From contig OZ234504.1 in assembly GCA_965153455.1 (NCBI GenBank), positions 12,276,001-12,340,000 of the forward strand: a stretch of DNA of 64,000 nucleotides. Direction: 5' to 3'. Below are positions 22,801 through 35,300 of the stretch, piece by piece. Below the pieces are notes generated by a model that was not told the origin of the DNA, searched no databases, and saw nothing but the letters and a program-made list of their open reading frames with translations. The stretch's first letter is position 1. Every line of letters begins with the position of its first letter. The stretch comes from Sphagnum compactum (Eukaryota; Bryophyta; Sphagnopsida; Sphagnales). The position numbers and the translations under genes were made by a program.

Positions 22801-25730
22801 GACCTTTACATTATAGTATAATATCTCATGACAATTTTATTTTTTGAACACTATAAAAAACATGGATTTTTAATTCATCACCTTTTGTAATTAATTGCAA
22901 TTAATCACATCTTTTTGGTAATCAATTCCATTGTTTTTAAAGTAATAAAAAACAATATGTCATAATAGAATCATGTGTAAGGTTGGTACCAATGTAAGTG
23001 TTGGTTAACCTTGGCCACCTTTTCCTTCATTTGCTTATGTATTTTTTGAGAATACTATATATATATATAACAAGACTACAAAGATAGATAAATTGGATAA
23101 ACAAGGAACATAGGCTTGAAACCATAAACAAAAGCCAAAGACTAGAGACTAAAACCACAAATCAAGGAGTTCACCTTGTGCAATAAATTGTATTTTTACA
23201 AAGATTGTTTGCCACAATTTTATACTATGGGTACCATTTTTTTCACTTTTATGGGGGGTTTACTTTGTGGAGGATGTCTTGAACAACTTACTTTGATTTT
23301 TTTAAAAAATAATTGGGTTATTTTTTTCTTAGTGTAGTTCATAAGTTTAGTTTATTATTGCTTAAAATTTGTGTTCATGGATTTGATTTCAATTGGGAGG
23401 TTTTTAAAATTTGGATGATCCTCATTGTTATGCTTGGAAATTGTGTAACATTTAAATTTAAATTGTGTCAAGAATGCTTTTGAGTTTAGACATAAGTTCA
23501 ATAAGGTCAACATAATTTTTGACCTAATGGGTCATTATGAAAGAAAGAAGTAACTACCTCATTTTGTGGTGGAAGGAACCAAACAATACACACATGGGCA
23601 CCTTGTGGAAACCAATGTGTGCCATACCCCATATACCACACTTGACATGAAATGTTTTTTTGGATGCATTATAAAATGAAAATTGAAACATTCAACAACC
23701 TAATTTTGGAATTGACACCTTTTTTGCAATGAAATTGCTTAAATAATGTTAGGCCATAATTACATATTAAAAAATTTGTAGCTAGTATTTTTTATCAATT
23801 GGTTCATGGATATAATGTTACCCATATGGCTTAATGGTTCAATGTGCAGGGTGCATCAACCATTAGGGTCAAAAAATTATGGGAGCTAGAAAGGTGTCAA
23901 AAGTCATTGAAAATATAAAATATAGTAGATATGTTTTTGTTTTGGAATTCAAAGTTATGATAATTATTCCAAGTTGTGTTGTTATGCTAATGTGTGTTGA
24001 GGAATTCAAATTAATTTTTTAAAAAATTTAATTTCGAGTTTTGGTTTTAGTAAATTAACACTTTTGAATTAAAAAAATAGTTTTGTCAAAGGTAGTAAAA
24101 TTTCTAAAGGATTATGTCTAAGGATTCTTTTAATAAAAGAAAATTTGATAGTAAAAAAAGAATGATAGTAACATATTACTCGCATTCAAAAAAAATCCAA
24201 TTTAAAAGATGTGGAATTATAAAATTTTAAAAATTCAAAATATTTGTAATTTTTTTTTATTTCAGGAATTTTCATTTATCACATGTAAATGGGGTTGTAA
24301 GTACATGAAATAAGAAACAAATTTTTAGTTTATTATGTAAAAATAGATCAAAATAATTAGCATATATTGGAATAATTTGAAATTATGACCATTTTTCAAA
24401 GCAAAATGCAAAATCTGGCAAAATTTGCACATTTAAAAAAAAATTGGCAATAACACAAAACATGTGATGTATTGAGGCAACTATAAAGATTTTTAATAAC
24501 AAGTTGCAAAAATTTTCATTAAAAATTTCTTTTTTATAAAAAAATCAAAATGATTATATATTAGGATTTGCCATTCCTTTATTAAATAATCTCATTAACT
24601 TCTGATAGCTCATTCTTACCCATTGGAAAATATGTTGGCATTGTTTATGACGTGTTAACAAAAACAGTTGTTTAATACATACATTGATATTTAATCCAAT
24701 CAACATTTGAAAAACATCATTGTTTGTATTGAAAATTGAAAATATTATAGGTATATTCAACATTTGTGGAGCAACAGATAGGACCCACATTCCTTTGATA
24801 AATCTTTCGAATGAGATTTTGTTACATGTGTTATTGCTGATTTTTCAATAGGAAAAAGTTCCATAATATTGTGCTTCAAGTTGTGTGTGATATTGCACAT
24901 AAAATATTTTGGAACATTTGTGTTGGTCAACCTAGAAAGGTTCACAATGGCGAACAATTGAAAACATTTAACTTATATGTATAATTAAGGTTTTCATGAA
25001 ATCCTTCAAGAATTGGCAATTATTAATTTTTGGGCTGAAAATTTGCCACAAAATGACACAATTTTTTGAATTGGGATTTTATTTTATTTTTGTAAAAAAA
25101 TGGAAAATTGTGATTGTAAATGTTTTTTTAAGGAAGGGTGTCACCATATTCATATATTTTGGCTACAATATTAAAAAGTTCTTTGGAAACATGTTGGTAG
25201 TTAAGTTGAAATTTGCCTAAGGATGTTCACCACTTTGACCCCATTAGGAAATTGAAAAAAAACACTAGGTGTTGATAAATAATGCATTTAATTATTTGAA
25301 AAAATGATGGCATATATTTTGAAACATTTCTAATTCCAAAGTTGATAGAACAACATGAATTACAATTATTTATCAAGTGTCTTTCACAAATTGTTGTGAA
25401 ATGTGAGGTGCACCAAAGTTTGGATTGACAAATGTAAGAACAAAAAATGACAACCTAATAGAATTTGGTACAAATAAATTACCTATTATTAAAGAAAGAA
25501 AATTACCAAAAAAGGTGAAATATTAAGGAAATTTTATTTAATAATGGATGATTGATAATCCAAATTGTACCATGACAAGTTCATACAAAATGATTCATGT
25601 ATTGAAATCCAAGTCTTTTCATACACAAATACAAACATAAATAAAAACCAATCAAACACAATTCAAAATAAAAAATATTTATTAATATGATGGATTAAAG
25701 TTTTTTTAATTTATTGAATCAATTATTATT
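19881..25730. other. Long AT-rich spacer, no gene recognised
   Basis: Nearly 6 kb of AT-rich DNA with frames below 90 codons, none of which resembles a protein. At 22280-22290 there is a TATATATA word followed by AATAAA at 22384, so a degraded LTR or a non-coding transcript is conceivable but unsupported. Simple A/T tracts and a TA run at 23058-23069 are the only repeats noted. Confidence 0.4.
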
Positions 25731-25733
25731 ACT

Positions 25734-25867
25734 ACCATTACCATTTGTGGTTCTTGCCCTCTTCACCGCACAAGCAAACAAAACATCCTCTTCATCATTA
25801 CCATTACCATTTGTGATTCTTGCCTGATCTTCATCTCACATATAAACAAAACATCCTCTTCGTCATT
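25734..25867. repeat. Two-unit tandem duplication of about 67 bp
   Basis: Units 25734-25799 and 25800-25867 share ACCATTACCATTTGTG(G/A), TTCTTGCC, AAACAAAACATCCTCTTC and TCATT. They differ by a few substitutions and a small indel. Confidence 0.8.
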
Positions 25868-27000
25868 AACATTCACAACTAAACTATATGTGGATGCAGA
25901 TCATGCACACCATGATATTGAACATGAGACATGCCATTTGTTTTAGCAATACCACAAAAAAAACTTGTCAAAAAGTTCAAACCAAGGTCAATTTGATGGA
26001 GGTCCATGAATTACTTCACTCTTTTTCATTTTTATGTCGTAAATCTTCATTTTGTTCCTCTTGTTTTGAACTTGGTTCCAATTGCACTACATCTCATTTG
26101 AGAAATTTACATATTTATAACATCTATGAATGCTTTCCAATTATTCCTTTTAAACGACTTGCAATTGTATTCTTAATAATACTTGGTTTCACAAGGTCTA
26201 ACCAAAACAAGAAACTAGCATTTGCTCTTGATCTCCCAATATTATCTTCTCTACTTGCAAAACCATCCTCCTTGCAAAACCCTAACTCGAAAGGCCTTAT
26301 GATGGACTCTCTATTCTCCATCAAAATGACAACCTAAGAAGCTATGAGGGAGGTGAGCATGACACCCATGGTGAAGCAGGAGAAATGTGTGACTACAAAG
26401 CAACACTTTTCTCTTCCTTCCTTCCTTCCTTTCTTTCTTTATCCCACTTCCTTTATGCCTTTGTTTCACACAATTAGGGTTTCCGTACTTGCTCAACCAA
26501 AGAATGGAAAATTCTCTTTGCCTTTTCAAGCGAGTTCTGATTCTATAAAATACATAAATAAATAATATATAAATATATTGTGGCACAGTTCCCATTGGGG
26601 TTCTTCACAACACTGTCAAGACCATGTATATTGTAGTTAGTACCTTGGCCATTTCAACACATGTCCGTCCAATTATTAATTAATTAATTAATTTTGAAAC
26701 ATTCATTTCAAAAAATTGAATATTCTTAATTATCCACTATTTTCTTTCCCAATATTTTTTGATTTGGAAGAAATAATAATTTTTGAAAATTTCAAACATT
26801 TCTGAAAATAATATAGTTAGTGTGGAATTGGCTAAGGTACTAAGGTTATAGTTCAGATTAGATTGCAATTCCCAAAATATACCCGCCGGTTACCACCAAC
26901 CCGGGTACATACTCTTGCTTCCCCATCGGTTCTCAAAATATTCAAAAAATCAGTTCTGGTAGTTTGTATATATACTTGTGATTGTCGAAAAAAACAATGA
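25868..27000. other. Spacer, no gene recognised
   Basis: The longest frame (149 codons, plus strand, 25888-26337) and its minus-strand neighbours do not match a family I recognise, and their codons are no more regular than the surroundings. (TTCC)n/(TTTC)n runs lie at about 26415-26440. Confidence 0.35.
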
Positions 27001-27004
27001 AAAA

Positions 27005-27240
27005 AAGGTCACAGAATAGGTCAAAGAACCACCGGTTCTTTTCTGGTTCTTTCATGCAAACTGCTGGTTCTTCAAAAGGTTTTGAAATAACTAGAATCGG
27101 CGGTTCTTCTTCGAGTTGGCGCCCCGCCTCCCCCCAAGAGAGGAAGAACCTCCGGTTCTTTAAAAATGGGCAAAGAACCACCACACGACACTGGTCTAGT
27201 TCGGGGTCCGGTTCCAGATGGATGTGGCTCGTGGTGGACC
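27005..27240. repeat. Dispersed repeat with AAGAACC-GGTTCTT palindromes, copy 1
   Basis: The palindromes AAGAACCACCGGTTCTT (27024-27040) and AAGAACCTCCGGTTCTT (27144-27160) flank a segment at 27056-27106. That segment matches 45003-45052 through AAACTGC..GTTCTT, GGTTTTGAAAT and ACTAGAATC / ACCAGAACC. The match defines a second dispersed repeat family in the window. Confidence 0.6.
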
Positions 27241-27249
27241 ATTCAGAAT

Positions 27250-28860
27250 CCAACTCACTCCAAAATTATTTGACCAATTCCTAGTTAGTGGTTGGGTCCA
27301 GTTCACTTGATTTTAGATTCAATTTGCGGGGTCTCGGCTTTGACCGGACATTTTGGGCAGATGTAAAAAAAAAAAAAACTGACTTGGCTTGCCACATAAT
27401 AAGCCTCCCCTTTAATAATGCCTCTAAGGCAGATATGGTTGTTTCTCAGTGCCTTCACATACACGGGTAGCAGCTGCAAGTTTTCTAAGCTGACCGATTG
27501 GGAAAGTTTGGCATCCCACACTGCCCAGAAATTAATGTTCAAATCCGTTTGTGCCCGGTTTTGGGTGGTACCTATAAATGGAAGTTTTGGATGAAAGTGT
27601 TGATGCCCGTTTTCTACCCGCCCCCCCAAAAAAAAAAAACTTTGGTTCCAGGGCAGCCAAGCAAAGCCCAACACGGAGGAATGTAAGTTAAAAATCGGCG
27701 GCCAAGTGGGTAGGTACCTACGTACCTTCATTTAGTATAATATACGTATTCAGTGTAGTATGAATGTACGACACGACGGACACGTTGATAATAGAGAGAG
27801 AGAGGGAAACGATAGGTAGGTTGGTAGGTACTTAAGCAAGACCGTACGTACACGTGGTGGGAAGCGTTTTGAGCACATGCAAAAGCTGCTTAGTAGAAAG
27901 TAACTTAGGTGAATTAGGTGAAAGAAGGTAAGTTCGAAAAGGTAAAACTTCAGCTCAGTTCAAAAGGATGATGAATCATGGTGGATGATTAGTTGGGTGG
28001 GGAATAATGATGTATTTATTTATTTTATTTATTATTATTTTTGGTTTTGTTTTTATTCTGACTACGATGGGCCTCATCATGCCATGGTGGATGTAAGGGG
28101 GTGCGGATGGACGCGCATAAGGATGGATGGATGCTCATGGATGTTCATGGATGAACTACATGTGTGTGTGTGTGTGTGTGGATGGATCCCATGGGTGTGG
28201 TGGATGTATGGAAGGGGTTGGTGTGGATGTTTACCTATGTGCATGGAATGGGATAGAATGGGTATATGTATATGATGGATGGGTAAGGATGTGGATGAAT
28301 GTGGAAAGCTCATGGGGTGCACAAGAGCTAGCTTGTCCTCTGCTGCTGGTGTTGTTTGTTGTTGTTGTTGGTGCTGCTCTTGTTGTTGGTGGTTTCTGAT
28401 TGTTGTTGTTGTTGGTGTGCGGAGTCGGTGTTCATTTTGAGGTGCATCTGTACCTTTTACAAAGCTCCCTCCGTTTGCATCTCCTCCGGTTTCTCTTCTC
28501 TGTGCTCTTTGTTTCTCCGCATTCATACCCATGTGATTGATTGAAAGTTGGGCTTTCATTTCTGTTTTGGGCTGTTTTTGTTGTGGCTCTGCTTCTTCTT
28601 CTTCTTCTTCTTCTTCTTCGCCTTTGTGCTTGCTACTGGCTACTCTTGTTTTTTTTTTTGGTAGTTCCCCTCCGTTTGCTGCTGCTGCTGCTGCTGCTAG
28701 GAGCTCTTCAGTCTTCTTGTGTTTCCTCTTTTGCGTTCCTTGTTGTTGTTGTAGCTTGTTATTGGACCGACTCTCATCTTCCTTATTGTTGGGAAACTCC
28801 TGGTGTGTTGTGCTCATTTGTGTACAAAAGAAGAGGGAGAAGAAGCCAGTGTTTTCTTGA
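27250..28860. other. Spacer grading into the TIC upstream region, microsatellite-rich
   Basis: Holds (AG)n at 27792-27806, GTAGGTA words, a GGATG-rich stretch at 28090-28300 with (TG)n at 28159-28179, TTG/TGT runs at 28345-28415, (CTT)n at 28590-28617 and (CTG)n at 28679-28698. The CTT and CTG runs are in the sense of the downstream TIC gene. They resemble plant 5' leader sequence, so a distal leader or promoter is plausible. A 246-codon minus-strand frame here was not accepted as a gene. Confidence 0.4.
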
Positions 28861-29301
28861 CAATCACGCAGGGGCTTGAATCCATTCAGCGCGGCAAAGT
28901 GCTTTAGTGAAATGACGACCGATAGTAATCCTCATTCGTGTTCCAGAAGATGCAAAGGGGATGTGTGCGGCAATCCCTCGCATCCATCAATGCTATATTG
29001 TATTTGCAGCTGTGAGAGAGTCTTGATACTCAAGCGTTGCTTCTAGAGTACGGCCTCTGTCTCTAGCTTGTTTGCAAGCTTCGAGAGATTGATTCCCCGG
29101 TGCAGCACGTGTTTGTTGTAGGCGTCTGCTCTCCGTGGGGCACAAGAGAATTTTCCATCTTTCTGTCTGTGCATCGAGGGGGGGGGAGGAAGAGGATCCG
29201 TTAGCGCAAGGAGATCCGTATGGTATGGTGTACCCAAGTGTGCGGACCAAGGCAGGTGGTCTAAGTTCTGTGCCGCCCTCCTCCTCCTCCTCCTCCTCCT
29301 G
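28861..29301 (+). promoter_or_regulatory. Probable 5' leader and proximal promoter of the TIC gene
   Basis: GC-richer sequence leading up to the TIC start codon at 29302, ending in a (CTC)n run at 29279-29299. Several upstream ATGs are present, one opening a 44-codon frame from 28911, so small upstream frames may influence translation. No distinct TATA box was found, and the transcription start is not determined. Confidence 0.4.
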
Positions 29302-32300
29302 ATGGATAGAGGGCGAGAGGGCCGGCGTAGTGGTGCAGCAGACCGAGGAGGTCCCGTGTCTGCACCTCGCCGTCCTCGCACGAGCGGATTCAAAGACGCC
29401 GCCGCAGCAGCAGCAGGTTGAGCCCCATGCCACAGGGCTTTCTTGTTAGAAAGTCCCATCACAACACACATGCTAGCAATCTGATTTCCCCCGATCTGTC
29501 TGTCCCACCAGCAACCCACCCAGCAGAATGTAGAAAAACTCTGCAGACTTTTGAACAGGGGAGACAGAGCTTGCTTGCTTGACAAGTAGATCCCTTTTTG
29601 TTTTTAGCAGACAAAAGATGTGTTTTGTGATGCCACAAAATCAAACAGCCAGTCAGAGATGTCTGCATCATCATCAAACAACAACAGAAGGTTGTGACAG
29701 AATTGTTGTGGGTGCAAGAGAGGAGGTGTCTACACTTGCTGCTTTTTTGCTATCAATTGAATTCATTCAATGTTGCATGGGAACTTGCTTGCCAGATGGA
29801 TTGTTGAGGAATATTGCTCGCTCTGTGATGATTATCTCCTTGCTCCACCTTCTGTTTCATCCAACAGCATTTTGTCAAAAGTCGTATGACCAGAGTTTGG
29901 AATTGCACAACTTCTATCACATAAGCATCCAAGCTCTCATGGTGCTTTATACACTACCCATTCAAGGTAGTAGAAGCATCATGCAATTCATGGCTGCAGA
30001 CAAAACACATGACTTTACTACTTGCAACAAGCTCTGCAGATAGGATCCTTATCTATTTATGACATGAAGAAGATTGGTCCTCCTTGTCAGAAGGGTTTAA
30101 AACTTGATGATGCAGACAGACATCTCTGACTGTTTGATTTTGTGCAGGCATCGGATTTGTTCAATTGTGCAGGCAGACATCTGACTGATTGTTTGATTAT
30201 TGTGTGTTTGGGGGGGCGGGGGATGTGGATTTTGTGGGAACCTGTTTTCCACAGTTAGTGATGATTGTGATGACAACACTATGGATGATGGTCACAACAA
30301 CAACAACAACAACAACAATGCAAGACTGCGGGAAAGACCACCCAAGAAGAATAGCATTATTAGTAGTAGTAGTAATGGTCTCATGTCTGGGAAAGCGGCA
30401 TTGGTTTCAACCACCAGTGTAGTTTCACTTTCTTGTATTAAGAGAAGAAAACGGCAGGGATTACATGAGATACAGGTGCAAGTTTGTGGTGCTATTGCTG
30501 CTGATGAGTCAGAGGATGTGACCCATGATTTGGATATGATGGGTTCTGAAGAAGAAGATGATGACGACGACGACGACGATGATGAGGATGATGATGATCT
30601 TCCACCTCCCCCTATTCCTCGCCGCCCTCCCAAATCAAGGTCACAAGTGAAGGTGAGATTTCAGCTAGTCATAGTAACCCCTAAGCTGGAGTTATCTTTT
30701 CTCTCAGTTGCCTTGTGTACAGGGACATCTTTGGTCTGTCTTCTATCCCTTTTTTTCATGAACTGAGCTATGTGTCTTCAAGCTGACAGTGAGCAGATTT
30801 CTCATTTGTAACTCTCTTTGGATTGACCACCATATTGGCAACTCAGGTAAGGCTTTTCTTCCAGGCATTTTGACTGTCATTTTTCAGGATTTGCAGGTTG
30901 TTGAGGATTTCAGCATCAGGAATGATCTCCCAACTGTGCCCAGGAAGGCTCGCTCAGGTGTGTGTAGACTTATAAAGTATTGTTGCTGCCCTGTGCGATT
31001 GGAAGTTCTGTCAATGTTGATTTTTGGAGTTGTTTTGACTTTCTGATACACAATTGCTGCAGTTCCCAAACGGGCACATGAGTCCCTCCCCCCACCTCCA
31101 GTTGTGGAGACTCCATCTCACCCACCTCCCCCAGTTGCTTCTCCCACTCCTGCACCATCAAGCACTCTTTCATTATCATCTGCTGTTACCCTGAAGCCCA
31201 GAAGAAGAATGGTAATTCTTATTTATCACACCTCCACAACTTTTTGTTCTTCTTCCTCATCGCATCTCCTCAACTTTAGCACTGGATGCCTAGTACTGAT
31301 TGCAGCATTTTCTTTTTCCTACAGAAACCAAGTGGACCAAAACCCAAGGCTTCTAAGCTGCTCAAGGTAACAGGAGTGCCTCAGAGTCTGTATCTTCTCC
31401 CAGCTGTGGTAGTCTGATGAAGAGTGGTCATGTTACTGCATGTGTTGGAAATGTGTTCTGGTCTATGCGTGCTCAAGAACTTCATGGGGAGGTCCATGAG
31501 GTTTGGCTCAGGAAAAGTTTGGGATAGGGGTTGAAAAGCGGTTTGCATTATGATTTGCAGTTCCTCTGTTGAGCTCAAAGAACTCATGTTGGGTAGTAAT
31601 GTCTTGATGACAGGTATCTCCACCTACTGTCTCAGAGGAGGTTGAAGTGGCAGAGGCCTTATTTGATCTTGCAAGACTTACCCCCCATCCTTCTGTGTTT
31701 GATCGAAGAATGGATTTGAAACCTGAATCCAAGCCAGAGGCAAAGTCATTGGCTTCTGGGTCAGTGCAATTCATATCTTGTGCAGCCCAGCCTTCAAATG
31801 GAACTGCTCCTCCTTCACACATTCTCGCTCCTAATACTGTGTCTACAGTGCTATCGAGCCCTTCACCAGCAGCTGCATCCCCTGTTGCCTCTTCCTCCCC
31901 TTCATCTGTGGTGGCTCCACCCTTTGCTGAGGGTATGCGCTTACATCTGCTTTCAGCTAATTTCAACATGGGTTGAATTATTTTTTCTTCTAGTTATCCT
32001 CCATGCCTGTGCAGTATCTAGGAGCTTAGACATATGCGCTTCCAACAGATCAATGGCTTCAACCTTGTTCTGTGGTGAACCATGGGATGAGACTTCTCAA
32101 ATCTGGCACTGTGTTATGTCATGTGCTTTTGCATGTGAACACATGCCTACTGCAGATATGTGCAGTTAGGATTCTGACATTGAATTTTCTCATCAGAGTC
32201 ATTCTTGGACTCAGTCATCCATGGCATGACACCATTTCCCCGACAAAAGGCCTAGACAGTGGTACATCTGGTGTTGTACTTAGTATCGACTTAGCATGGG

Positions 32301-35300
32301 TAGATTGATGAACTACCTTCAGAATCTGCAAGCCAGTGGCCTGTTGCTCAAGTGTTCCCATCATGCTTAGTCATTCTTGCCTACCTCCAAGCTTGCAAAT
32401 GCTAACAGTCATTCTAGAACCTTATATTGTGACAGTTGTGTTGGCAGCTCCAAAGAAAAAACGACCTCGCATCAGAACTCGCCCAGATGAGGGAGCACAT
32501 CTACAAGCTGGTTTAATTACAAGCACTCCTAGTGCAGTGCCAAGTTCTCATGGGTTGGCTGCTCCACAGTCTAAAGAGATCGACCAAAGTGAAGGCTGCC
32601 TGGTAGCTGAAGAGCACCCAGTAGGTGTTGTAGACGAAGATTCTGTGAAAATAGAACCCACTACAAGTGCAACTATGACAAATCCGGGCCCTGCTTCCAG
32701 TAGTCCTATTGGGGCACCAGTTCTGCCAGTACCAGCTGCTTCAACACAACATGACAGTAGTGTGGAACAGGAGAATGAGAAACTGGAGAAAAAAATGGCC
32801 AATGGAGAAGTGACCAGGAATATATCTGATGAGAACAAATCTGACTCTGTACTACCCACAGATAAAAAACCTGCAGCTCTCAAATTGGATAGTCCAACTA
32901 CAGGCATCCAGGAGGTGGATGCAGCCACCACCACCAGCCCTGTCCCTAGTGATGCTGCAACTGAAGTGGATATTGCAAAAAGGTTAGTCTTGGTCAATTT
33001 GGTGATATACACATAGATGCATGTCTGTGCATTGAGTTGGTTATATTGGTCTACTCAATGCATGTGATGATCAAGCAAAGTTCTGTATTCTCTCTGGTTA
33101 ACTGGGGATTCAAATCTGTTTCAGATCTGTGCAACCAGCTCCTGCAGGTGAGGGTGCTCAAGTCAAGAAACTTGACATTGATTTAATGGTGAGTTGTGCT
33201 TCCATCTTCTTGTTCCCTGTTTACAAGTCTCTATATCAGTTTTGTGTGGCATATAGGATTGTGTCACATATCTGACTAGGTGTGTGCTTTCTCTGCAGGC
33301 CCCTCTGTCCAAGTCAGTATTGGGTTCATTAGGTGAGGGAAGTAAAAATGTTGCTGAAATGCCAGTGGAAGAAGGGCCAGAGAACCCTCTGGTATGCCAA
33401 CATATGAAGTCAGATTACAAACTGGCTGCATGCTTTTTCAGTTTGTGACATTCTTTGTTTCTCTTTGTGGAATCATATTTGTTAGTTGATTTGTAATTAT
33501 CTGATTTTGCAAATGGGTATTCTTGCACAGGGAGATTCAAGTGTCATCTCTCCAGTTGCCAATGGTTGGATAGAAAAAGAGAGCTCTGAGAAGAGGCAAG
33601 AGACAGAGCAGCAAGAAAGAGAAGAGACAGAGACAGAGATGCCAAAGGAACGAGAAAGTGAGGACAGAGAAAGAACTGATTTGACCAAACTGCCACTGCC
33701 ACAGGCAAGCGAAGGTGTTAAGCCTGAGCTAAGACCTCAAAAATCTGAAAAAACTTGTGAGTTGCTTCAAACTTACCTTCTTTCTAGAGAACAGTATGGC
33801 AGCTTTCTTTGAGATTACTTGATAAGCTTTGCCATTGTCAAGTGACTTGAGATGGGCTGGTTATATGCAGCTGCATCTGTGGGTACTGCAGTGGCAGGTT
33901 CTCTTCTGGCTTCAACAGCAGCTTCACCCATTTCTCCAGGAATGCCTGGTTGGCCAGGAGCTATGCCCTCCCTGGGGTAAGTTACGGCGGTCTGCTTCAT
34001 ATTGCAATTCTGTGGGCAACCTTGTTTTGTTCATTCTTGTGTCAACATAAGCAATCAATCCTATGTTGAATATTTCTTGCAATTGTGCAGGTACTTCCCA
34101 TCAGCAGCAGCAGCAGCTGCTGCTGCTGCTGCACTGGCAGCTGCTTGGCCTGCAGCTGCTGTGACTGGTGCTTCTTCAGTAGATGAGAACCCACTACCAA
34201 GGGTAAACTCTTATGCTACATTTTGTTATATAGTCAGAGTTTAAGCTCTTCAGAAGTATGATGTCATTGAAGCAGGGACTACAATTCACAAGGGTGTTCG
34301 GGATTGTGCTATTTGGGTGTTGGTTCTCAAGTTCTTGGAGCCCTTTGACATAGAGGGATTTGTTGATGCAGGTATCTCCTTTCTTGAGGTTGCCACCACA
34401 GCAGCCATGGAAGCGCTGTGCATCTCATGTGCGGATTGCACATTTCATTGATACACAGCAGCAGGTTAACCGACATCATTTCTTTTCGGCAGGACTTTAT
34501 GGAGGAAAGTCATACAACGCCAATTTGTCAAACATGTCACTTCCACCTCCTGATGCTCTCTGTGGAAATAGTGGAGCAGGAGGAACCCAGGTGGCTGCAG
34601 TAGCAAGTCCTCCAAGGAGCTCTGGTATTGCATTGGGTGCAGGTCTTGGAGTTGGACACCAAGGTTTAGGTGCCACTACCATCCCAGGCACCAAAGAGAG
34701 GGAGAAGGAGAGGATAGCAGGACCCACCTTCATGGAAGGTCTAAATTGGAGTCTGGCTCCACAACAGCAACAGCCAACTCTTTGCCTGCAGGTTCAGTTT
34801 GGACTTTTAACTGTTGTAAATGCTGCTTTTCCTTTCACACTCATGCTTCCTCATGTTCCTGATCAATAGTTTTAACAATCTGCTCTTATTTTTTCAGTGA
34901 TGTTCGCTGAAGTTTTGTGTATACTCATAGTGATGAACAAGGCCTCTCCAAAGTTTTGCTGATAATATGTGGGAGCTTGCTATATAGGCGGGAGCAGCAT
35001 TTGGATTTTCTGGGGCACAAGCTGGAACAATTATGATGGTCAGCAGCAACAATTTGAGTACTGGAGTTAATGGTGTTGTCAGTGGTGCTTTGAATACGGG
35101 AAACCCAGCATTGCCAGGTAGCACCTCCAGTCCAAGAACAAGCTCTCTAATGGCAAGGAACAGTGGTCCACCAGGAGCAGGGTCTGGGTCAGGGGCAAAC
35201 AATCAGGTTGCTGCCAGTGCTCCCTCTGTACAGGAGCAGAATTTGCATGCCGTGATGCAGAACCCAGGTTTCTCATACCATCAGTATCCAGGGCTCCACT

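Noticed and set aside
25888-26337. 149-codon plus-strand frame, with a minus-strand frame at 26124-26324
   Set aside because: Neither has a recognisable domain. Both remain weak candidates only because of length.
28077-28817. 246-codon minus-strand frame, Lys/Glu/Ala/Gln/His-rich, with ATG at 28817
   Set aside because: The frame is built largely from (CTT)n, (CTG)n, TTG and GGATG microsatellites read backwards. The same DNA reads as a typical CT-rich leader for TIC on the plus strand. No known domain was seen, though a real low-complexity protein cannot be excluded.
28537-28879. Ser- and Leu-rich plus-strand frames upstream of TIC
   Set aside because: They are direct translations of (CTT)n and (CTG)n runs with no conserved sequence.
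29043-29585. 180-codon minus-strand frame with an Arg-rich run
   Set aside because: It is antisense to TIC exon 1 and its (CTC)n leader. The plus strand gives the conserved TIC N-terminus with matching splice phase.
34465-34494. Apparent small intron in TIC between CAGCAG/GTTAAC and CGGCAG
   Set aside because: Removing it would shift the frame. Reading through gives a segment of the length found in TIC proteins between the KRCASH and LYGGK motifs.
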